From NCBI RefSeq assembly GCF_025153475.1, contig NZ_JANZXA010000004.1, forward strand, positions 242,520-306,519: a DNA stretch of 64,000 bases, in the 5' to 3' direction. Shown one piece after another: positions 48,681 to 54,843 of the stretch. The stretch is from Novosphingobium mangrovisedimenti. GTDB taxonomy: Bacteria > Pseudomonadota > Alphaproteobacteria > Sphingomonadales > Sphingomonadaceae. The position numbers and the translations under genes were made by a program. Position 1 is the first letter of the stretch; each line of letters begins with the position of its first letter. The notes under the pieces are model-generated. The model saw only the letters and a program-made list of their open reading frames with translations, was not told the DNA's origin and did no database searches.

Positions 48681-49583
48681 TCAGTTGCGCCGAGCCAGCG
48701 GCAGCGCTGGCGTATTGAGCAGCCCGGCACTGCCACCGTCGATGGCTCTGACCATGCTCGCCGCGACCGCTTCTGTCGCGGCGAGCATGGTCATGCGTTC
48801 TTCACCGATGGAGATGTTCTCGCTCAGAATTCCCGCCATGTGGCGGCGGTCTTCGACATCGAGTTCATCGCGTTCCTCACCGGCCGCACGTGCGCGCGCC
48901 ATTCGATCGACAACCGGCCGGAATGGCTCGATCAGATCATCGACCAGATTGAATGGGTTGGTTCGGGATCGGTGATGAATACCGAAGGCAGGGAGCAAAC
49001 CAGAGGCGGCGCAAGCTCGCGCAAGGGCGGCACGGATGACGGCGTAGCCGTAGTTGAGCAGGCCATTGCGCCGATCTTCCTCGTGACGCCGGAATCCTTC
49101 GAACAATCTTTGCCAGTAGGCGCGCGCAGCCTGGGCTTCGAGATTGTCAGGGTCGCCGGAACCTACCCGGCCAGCCATCGCTGAAAGAGCAGTGGCATAG
49201 TCGCTGCCGATGCCGCGCAGAACGGCGGCCTGATTTTCGATCTTCGCGCACACCAGTTTTTGCCACAGCCGCTTCTTCAAGGGCTGGCTCATCGCAATCT
49301 GCGAATGGGCGATAGCGGCTTGAGCATGATGCTGGTGGAATGACATCAACATGCCGGCCGGGCGATGCTTTGCATCCGGCACCACCATGGCAACGCCATT
49401 CTCGGCCAAGGCGCTGAGCAAGGAGCCGCTAACAGAGACTTGCGGCGTGTCGAGGATAATCCAGGCGATGTCCTCGACGGGAAAGGTCAGCACCTCACCA
49501 TCATTTTCTGGATCGACGACAATCTGGCGGCTGCGGTGGCTCAGCCGAGCTGGGTTTGAGATGTGCAGACCACGCCATGCCAT
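48681..49583 (-). CDS. cas1: CRISPR-associated endonuclease Cas1 (type II)
   Basis: The 300-residue protein has the metal-binding residues of type II Cas1 at Glu149 (GDPDNLEAQAARAYW), His204 (PAFGIHHRSRTNPFNL) and Glu219 (VDDLIEPFRPVVD). It integrates new spacers together with Cas2. Its start lies inside the cas9 3' end with a 43-bp overlap in another frame, indicating coupled translation. The C-terminal tail is short; no reverse transcriptase or Cas4 is attached. Confidence 0.96.
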   Translation of the reverse strand: MAWRGLHISNPARLSHRSRQIVVDPENDGEVLTFPVEDIAWIILDTPQVSVSGSLLSALAENGVAMVVPDAKHRPAGMLMSFHQHHAQAAIAHSQIAMSQPLKKRLWQKLVCAKIENQAAVLRGIGSDYATALSAMAGRVGSGDPDNLEAQAARAYWQRLFEGFRRHEEDRRNGLLNYGYAVIRAALARACAASGLLPAFGIHHRSRTNPFNLVDDLIEPFRPVVDRMARARAAGEERDELDVEDRRHMAGILSENISIGEERMTMLAATEAVAASMVRAIDGGSAGLLNTPALPLARRN

Positions 49584-52500
49584 GTGCGGACCTCAGATTT
49601 CACCTCGGAACGCGCGCCGAAGCGGTCTACGTTGTACTTCTTCATGGTTAACAAGGTCTTTGCACCGATACTTTGCGTGGAATTTCCATCGTCATCGACC
49701 AAGGATCGCGAATTTTTGTGATTGGACAAATTGATTGCACCGGTTGATCTATTTAGCCCTTGGAAATATCCAGATAATATCTCTCCTGTAGGTTTTATCA
49801 CTTCAATGTAGCTTCTTGGATGAAGACTGAACCGGAATGCAAAGCTGCCGTCGACCAACGTCCATTCCTCCTCATCCTTGTAGGCCACTACGGCACGCAT
49901 AGGCGGCATGGGCCAATCTCGCTTGTTCATCACATGATGGGGGTAGATCGGCACCAGATAGAACTCTTCCTTGCCGCGCTTGTTGGGTTTTGCAAACACA
50001 TCCACCCGGGCAATCTCGCCGCGATCGGCCGTGCCTCCTCGGACCTGAATCGCCGGTTTTCCTTTTGTGCGTAGCCGGACTTTGCGTATCTCGTCTCCGG
50101 CGGGCGAAAGCGGTAGTTTGTCGGCAGGACGTCCATCGGCGATCCACTGCCGAATGGCCTCAACTATATCCTGATTGCGTTCGGGGTCCTTGATATCGGC
50201 AAGCCGCTTCTCCGAAAGACCGGCGATCGACTTACGTTCATAGACGACCTGCGCGCCATTACGCTCCTTGATCTGTCTGATAGTTGCGGCATGACCTTCT
50301 CCCCGCGCTCGTCGGCGCTCGGGCCGTGCCACGAAAATGTCGTCATTTGCCTCTTTTACTTCCCGCCGGAAGCTGGCCGCGTCGCCCCACGGCGGGTCAA
50401 CCTGCCGCAACGGGCGGGCCAGTCCCTTCTGTTCCCATTCCTGAAAAGATCGGGTGAGCCGTTGCACCTCCCATTCGCCAATTGCAGCAACGACCAGAGC
50501 GTCGAGCGCATGGTGACGTGCATCATCGACGCGCTTGCCATCCACTTTTTTCAGCGATTCAACACCCCAGGCGTGGCGCAGGGCCGCCGTCAGTCCGCCA
50601 GGACGAGTGTAAACGCGGCGGGTTCCGCCCTTTTCCTGTCGATCGCCCTCCGGATAGAATAGCTTCACGGCTTCAGCGAGGAGGCGCGATGCATATCTTG
50701 TGTCATTGAGGTTTCGCGTCCGGAAGCGTTCCTCCGCCTCCTTCGCGTTTTTCAGGACGTAGTTCCGCTTTTTTGCGCCGCGAAAAGCGGCGTTGCCTTC
50801 GATCCTGGCCACGAAGGTGTTCCAGGAATCTTCCCCTTGCGACGCCATGATCCATTCGTGGGGCGTCTGGCCCTTTTTCCGCTGGTTCGCCTCAGCAGTA
50901 CAAAGCACCTTGTTGGAATAGCTGTCGTCCCCAAACCGCGACCACGGCAGGATATGGTCCACCTGATGGCTATTGTCGGTGGCGTTGATCGCGTTCGGCG
51001 GGATCGCTTTGTCGGTATAGGGGCAACGCCCTGCTTGTTCTTTCCAAAGCCGGTATCGCAGCAAGGTATCCCCGCTGACGTCTTCTATCTTCAGAAGCTC
51101 GCGGACTTCCTCGCGCTGGCGCTCCCGCTCCGCAGTGTTCTTGTCGATATTACGCTTGATTTCGTTGCGCTTCTCGAGGCTGTTGCCGACATCGCGCGCC
51201 ATTTCGATATGCACTGCATCCGGCAGCCCCCAGCGGTTGCGCATGGCCCACAGCTGTTTCAGCCCTTCGGTGAGTGATTTGCGGGCAATAGGGTTGGCGA
51301 TTTCCTTGCCCATGTCTTCCACCAGACGGTTGAACGCCTTCTTGTCCGCAACCTGCTCCCGCTTCGACCATCGAGAGGCAGCATGGTCATAGCCAACTGC
51401 TTCGCAAGCTTGATCGTAGCGAAGGCCGCTTTCGAGGTGGGGGATCAACGAACGCGCAGCGAGCGCGGAAATGTGTCCTGCCCCTTTGAAGCGGGAGAAT
51501 ACGCTAAGATCAGCCAGGAGCGCATCGACCGCGCCTTTCGGCAGGCTCAGTTTGCGCAATTCGGCGCCAATCGTATCGGCGGTCTCGTAGAAGCTGATGA
51601 CATGGGCGATCCGGTCAAGCAGTTCCGGTTGCGCCTGCATTTCCATCCATAGCGCATCCCCCAGAGCATCACGCAGCTTCTTCGTGCCATGCATGGCCTC
51701 GCCGGTGCGGGCGGCGATATCTTGCGCTTCATCCTCCGGCTTGATTGCCGTGAAGCGCTGATCGTCGAGCAGGCCGATCCGTTTACGCACTGCCTTTACG
51801 GTGAGCTTGGCTGTGCTGCCCAAATCGGCAGTCACAAGTTTGATTTCTTCCGGAGTGAGCGGACGCTCGCCGTCCGGCGTGGTGACGCGCAGATTGACCA
51901 GCTTGCCCAAGAGGCGGAATTTCTCGAAGGAAGGCGCGAACCGTGCAGTACGCTTTTCCTTTGGTTCGAACTGGCACATCCCGACGAGCTTTTCGCTGTC
52001 CTGCATCTCCAACTGGCGAAAGGCGATGGCGGTGAAGACATCTTCCAGTTCCGTGGTGGCCGCATCATTGCCCAAGCGGCGCTGTGCCTTGAACAGTTCA
52101 CTGACTTCGTGGATCAGGTCGTCCCGGCTCTGGGTGCGATCGAACAGGCCATCCCGGTTGCGCTTCCGATCGCTGAAGTCGGGATCGCGGCCAAACATTT
52201 CACCGACAGTGCGATAACGCCCAAGCCGCTCGCGCGTGGCCTCCAGCGCCTTGAGCATCTTCTGATCATCACCAGCGGTGTTAGCTTCCTTACCCTTCTT
52301 GGCCGATCTGAACCCCCGCCGTTTGGCGATGTGGCCAAGCGCGACGGCAAACTCGGCGGGCGATAGAGCTTTGTCGAGACCCCTTGCGCGCAGTTCCCAA
52401 GGATCAAGTCCAGCACGCTTCAGCGCATCTGGCTCCTGCCCTGCCAGCAATCCGTGTCTGTGAAACAGGCGGCGGATTTCGGCCATACGCTGCGCCCGGC

Positions 52501-52702
52501 GGCGGATTACGCGGCGGAGCAGTCGATTGCCGCGCCGAATCTGATTGGTTGGGGTGCGCTCCTTGTCGGTTTCGGGAACGTCGAACATCCACGATCCCAT
52601 TGCGACGATCTCACCGGTCGGATCACTTGGAGTGGGATGACGCAACACGGCCCACCCGCAAGAGGCAATACCCTGATCGATACCGAAAACGAGGCCGTTC
52701 AT
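49541..52702 (-). CDS. cas9: Compact CRISPR-associated endonuclease Cas9 (type II-C)
   Basis: The 1053-residue protein has RuvC-I FGIDQGIASCGWAV (Asp9), an arginine-rich bridge helix (about 55-83), RuvC-II HIEMARDVGNS (Glu500), HNH with HQVDHILPWSRFGDDSYSNKVL (Asp582, His583, Asn597, Asn606), and RuvC-III ARHHALDALVVAA (His731, Asp734). All catalytic residues are present, so it should cut both strands. The size, and cas1-cas2 without csn2 or cas4, indicate subtype II-C. ATG 52702 follows AAAGGGG, so the in-frame extension to 52789, which overlaps the tracrRNA, is not used. The C-terminal part (about 895-1053) would hold the wedge and PAM-interacting domains; the PAM is unknown. Confidence 0.98.
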   Translation of the reverse strand: MNGLVFGIDQGIASCGWAVLRHPTPSDPTGEIVAMGSWMFDVPETDKERTPTNQIRRGNRLLRRVIRRRAQRMAEIRRLFHRHGLLAGQEPDALKRAGLDPWELRARGLDKALSPAEFAVALGHIAKRRGFRSAKKGKEANTAGDDQKMLKALEATRERLGRYRTVGEMFGRDPDFSDRKRNRDGLFDRTQSRDDLIHEVSELFKAQRRLGNDAATTELEDVFTAIAFRQLEMQDSEKLVGMCQFEPKEKRTARFAPSFEKFRLLGKLVNLRVTTPDGERPLTPEEIKLVTADLGSTAKLTVKAVRKRIGLLDDQRFTAIKPEDEAQDIAARTGEAMHGTKKLRDALGDALWMEMQAQPELLDRIAHVISFYETADTIGAELRKLSLPKGAVDALLADLSVFSRFKGAGHISALAARSLIPHLESGLRYDQACEAVGYDHAASRWSKREQVADKKAFNRLVEDMGKEIANPIARKSLTEGLKQLWAMRNRWGLPDAVHIEMARDVGNSLEKRNEIKRNIDKNTAERERQREEVRELLKIEDVSGDTLLRYRLWKEQAGRCPYTDKAIPPNAINATDNSHQVDHILPWSRFGDDSYSNKVLCTAEANQRKKGQTPHEWIMASQGEDSWNTFVARIEGNAAFRGAKKRNYVLKNAKEAEERFRTRNLNDTRYASRLLAEAVKLFYPEGDRQEKGGTRRVYTRPGGLTAALRHAWGVESLKKVDGKRVDDARHHALDALVVAAIGEWEVQRLTRSFQEWEQKGLARPLRQVDPPWGDAASFRREVKEANDDIFVARPERRRARGEGHAATIRQIKERNGAQVVYERKSIAGLSEKRLADIKDPERNQDIVEAIRQWIADGRPADKLPLSPAGDEIRKVRLRTKGKPAIQVRGGTADRGEIARVDVFAKPNKRGKEEFYLVPIYPHHVMNKRDWPMPPMRAVVAYKDEEEWTLVDGSFAFRFSLHPRSYIEVIKPTGEILSGYFQGLNRSTGAINLSNHKNSRSLVDDDGNSTQSIGAKTLLTMKKYNVDRFGARSEVKSEVRTWHGVVCTSQTQLG

Positions 52703-52732
52703 TACTTTCCCCTTTCTTTCGAAAGAAGCGCC

Positions 52733-52760
52733 TTGACCGGGCAAGGTCAATCGGCAATCG
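52733..52760 (+). promoter_or_regulatory. Candidate tracrRNA promoter, with palindromic TTGACC box
   Basis: TTGACC at 52733-52738 and CAATCG at 52755-52760 (16-bp spacing) would start transcription near 52767, just at the anti-repeat. The same TTGACC forms a palindrome with GGTCAA at 52745-52750 (6-bp spacer), offering a second -35 on the minus strand for cas9. Both -10 hexamers are weak, so the assignment is tentative. Confidence 0.4.
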
Positions 52761-52766
52761 TGTTTT

Positions 52767-52904
52767 CGGCAAATCGGTAGGGAAGCCACGGTAACAGAGC
52801 TTCACTGTGAAGGATCATCTCTTCGGGGAAATTCCTTATTGAAGCACTGATACAGAGGTTTCTCTGTTCACAGGACCCTCACTGGGAAACCGGTGGGGGT
52901 TTTG
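52767..52904 (+). ncRNA. tracrRNA of the type II-C system
   Basis: An anti-repeat at 52768-52791 (GGCAAATCGG...CCACGG) is complementary to the first 24-25 bases of the CRISPR repeat, with one change giving a G-U pair. Downstream on the same strand lie a small stem (CTTCA/TGAAG, 52800-52812), a 6-bp stem with GTTT loop (52852-52867), and a strong terminator (52876-52903). It is transcribed away from cas9, divergently. The exact 5' end is inferred. Confidence 0.9.
52876..52903 (+). terminator. tracrRNA intrinsic terminator
   Basis: CCCTCACTGG and CCGGTGGGGG form a 10-bp stem (two G-U pairs) closed by a GAAA tetraloop and followed by TTTT. It fixes the tracrRNA direction as plus. The 285 bp after it (52905-53189) show no recognisable gene. 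Confidence 0.9.
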
Positions 52905-53189
52905 CTTCTGTTAATCGCCCGAATCCTTCCGTTCTGAAGATAGTCCCAATCTGGTCGTCCGCTGAGATGCATCGCGCAGCCTAGCTTGCTGGAAACTCCC
53001 ATCTGAGCCATATTGCGTGGCACGGGACGGAACACTGGCGGCCGTCCCGAAGGTTTATCCTGCCAGGCATCATTACGCTCGGCCGCATGCGTCGGGCGGT
53101 TGCTGACAGCCGCTGACATGCGGCGACCAGAGAGCACCGCTTGCACCTTCCGTGCCTGACAGCGCGGACCGCCAGTGTGCAGGTCTGTC

Positions 53190-53810
53190 ATGACATCGAA
53201 GCCTTCAACGAACCGCGATCGTTCGCCGATCGCCTCGCCCACATCGCGCCGCGCGCTGCTGGGCACCTTGTCCCTTGCGCCGGTCGCGGTTCCAGCCATC
53301 GCAACCGCGCCCAATTGGACGGCGGCACTGCGGCAATTCGACTGGGTGGGTGAGCCCGCCACGCTGCACCGGACGCGTGCAGGACGCAGCCTCAGCCGGG
53401 CGCGCTACCACAACGCCGAGCAGTTCTTCGCCAGCATCGAGCAAGGGATCATCCGCGAGGGCCCAAACCTGCTCTATCACACCGGCATCGTGATGCAGCT
53501 CGGCCTGTCCGCGCATCTTCTCGACGTCGGCTTCGAAGACCAATGGTGCGCGCGCCACGTCGGGCTCCACATCGACCGGTCGCTTGCGCTCGCCAATGCG
53601 ACGGGCCTCGGCCTCGACGAGCCCGCGATCGACCAGCTTGCCTGCTTTGTATCGCCCTACGGCAAATGGCGGCACGCCGACATCGGCGGCGGGCATTCCT
53701 GTCCCTGGTCCGGCGCGGACCTGCAATCACTCACGCGCCAGCTGCTCGACCATGTGCGCGCGGTAACCGGCCACGCACGTCCGACACGCGGGAGGCAGCG
53801 CCATGACTGA
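53190..53810 (+). CDS. Hypothetical protein with a Tat-like N-terminus
   Basis: The 206-residue protein has an N-terminal SRRALLGTLSLAPVAVPAIA segment that resembles a Tat signal (twin Arg then a hydrophobic stretch). A conserved-looking helical region follows (LSRARYHNAEQFFASIEQGI, YHTGIVMQLGLSAHLLDVGF). The C-terminal part is rich in His and Trp. No family was recognised. It overlaps the sigma-like gene by 8 bp, so the two are coupled. Confidence 0.55.
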   Translation: MTSKPSTNRDRSPIASPTSRRALLGTLSLAPVAVPAIATAPNWTAALRQFDWVGEPATLHRTRAGRSLSRARYHNAEQFFASIEQGIIREGPNLLYHTGIVMQLGLSAHLLDVGFEDQWCARHVGLHIDRSLALANATGLGLDEPAIDQLACFVSPYGKWRHADIGGGHSCPWSGADLQSLTRQLLDHVRAVTGHARPTRGRQRHD

Positions 53811-54111
53811 ACCGAGCAACGGTCGCCTCGCCGTCATCCGCTCGCGCTGCCGGGTCCTGGCGATGCGATGGCTGACACGTCGTTTACAGGCACCAATGCC
53901 ACCGCCCGACAGTGCGTGCCTTGCTCGCATGGAAGAGGCCCTGAAACGCATGCCGGACCTCACCCGCGAGGTGTTCATGATGCACCGTTTCGACGATCTT
54001 CCCTATCGCCGGATCGCGGTGCGCGTCGGGATCAGCATCGATGAGGTCGAAGTGCATATGGCTACCGCCATCAAACTTCTCGGCCGGGCAGCGCGGGGCG
54101 AGAGCTTGTAG
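53803..54111 (+). CDS. Sigma-70 region 4-like DNA-binding protein
   Basis: The 102-residue protein carries a sigma region-4 helix-turn-helix: ALKRMPDLTREVFMMHRFDD, LPYRRIAVRVGISIDEVEVH, and a basic end AIKLLGRAARG. Region 2 is missing, so it is not a complete ECF sigma factor. It may be a regulator that contacts RNA polymerase or a partial sigma acting with a partner. The start overlaps the upstream gene, and the 3' end overlaps the convergent traD. Confidence 0.75.
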   Translation: MTEPSNGRLAVIRSRCRVLAMRWLTRRLQAPMPPPDSACLARMEEALKRMPDLTREVFMMHRFDDLPYRRIAVRVGISIDEVEVHMATAIKLLGRAARGESL

Positions 54112-54388
54112 GCCCTTCGCGCTCGGCATCGAGATCGAAGGCCCGCTTGCCGCGCCGCCGCCACAGCACGCGGCGCTGCTCGCCATCGTCACTGCGCAGA
54201 CGCGCCGCAACGTCGAGAAAGGCGCCGAACAGGATAGCGCGATCATCGCCGGTCAGTTCGATTAGGCCAGCCTTCACGACGAGCCCGCCCAGCTCGATCA
54301 GATGGCGGGTGCGTTCGCGGCGCTTGACCTGCCAGCCCCGCATGTCGGTTCGTGCCTTCACGGCCTCAAGCCGATGCCCCGCCGCCAC
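54071..54388 (-). CDS. traD: Conjugal transfer protein TraD (small, Ti-type)
   Basis: The 105-residue protein matches the small Ti-type TraD in RRERTRHLIELGGLVVKAGLIEL and GDDRAILFGAFLDVAARL. This TraD is an accessory mobilisation protein, not the large coupling ATPase. An internal start at 54343 (MRGWQ) may be the true one. It overlaps traC by 23 bp on the same strand. Confidence 0.85.
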   Translation of the reverse strand: MAAGHRLEAVKARTDMRGWQVKRRERTRHLIELGGLVVKAGLIELTGDDRAILFGAFLDVAARLRSDDGEQRRVLWRRRGKRAFDLDAEREGPTSSRPALPGREV

Positions 54389-54671
54389 TGAGCGGCAGAG
54401 TGCCTTCCGGGTCGCGGTCAGGTCTCGCCGCAGACGTTCCCGCCTTGCCCTGAAAGAAGGCCGCGCCGCGCTTGCGCCAGACCTCCTTCCTCGCCGTGTC
54501 CTTCATACCGGCCGCATCGAGCAGCGCGCCCGCCAGCATGTCGGCATCGAGCGCATCGGCACCGGTCGCAACGATCAGTTCGCCAAGCTGGCGCACGCGG
54601 CGTTCCTTCAGTTGCTTCGCCTTGTCGGCCAGCGCCTTCAGTTCCGAATCAAAATCGCGTGGCTTGCGCAT
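54366..54671 (-). CDS. traC: Conjugal transfer protein TraC (Ti-type)
   Basis: The 101-residue protein starts RKPRDFDSELKALADKAKQLK, then VRQLGELIVATGADALDADML, typical of Ti-type TraC, an accessory relaxosome protein. ATG 54671 is chosen; a Met four codons upstream is also possible. The gene is divergent from traA, with oriT between. Confidence 0.88.
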   Translation of the reverse strand: MRKPRDFDSELKALADKAKQLKERRVRQLGELIVATGADALDADMLAGALLDAAGMKDTARKEVWRKRGAAFFQGKAGTSAARPDRDPEGTLPLSGGGASA

Positions 54672-54763
54672 CACAGTCTCCATTCCTGTCGTGGTGTAGC
54701 CATGATAGGTGAGCGCTGACGGCGGCGCAGTAGGGTCGCCGGGATAGTCTGAAACGGCCCGGT

Positions 54764-54805
54764 CCCTTCCCGGAATTTCTTTGGGAAGGGCGCGCTTATA
54801 CGTCG
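54764..54805. other. Origin of transfer (oriT), Ti-type
   Basis: GGGCGCGCTTATACGTCG (54788-54805) closely matches the conserved nic region of Ti/RSF1010-type origins (GGGCGC..TTATACG). Immediately 5' lies a perfect 8-bp inverted repeat CCCTTCCC/GGGAAGGG (54764-54771 and 54783-54790). The position between traC and traA is the one expected for this family. Confidence 0.85.
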
Positions 54806-54843
54806 TGCCGACGTCGCTCGTGAAGTGTAACTGGATTGCCGTC

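Noticed and set aside
52703..52789. 29-residue N-terminal extension of Cas9
   Set aside because: RuvC-I begins just after Met at 52702, which has AAAGGGG before it. The extension overlaps the tracrRNA anti-repeat.
52384..52794. Plus-strand frame ending in FGKSVGKPR near the tracrRNA
   Set aside because: It is antisense to cas9; its end only reflects the anti-repeat sequence.
52905..53189. A second CRISPR array or degenerate repeats near the tracrRNA
   Set aside because: No further repeat copy was seen besides the anti-repeat.
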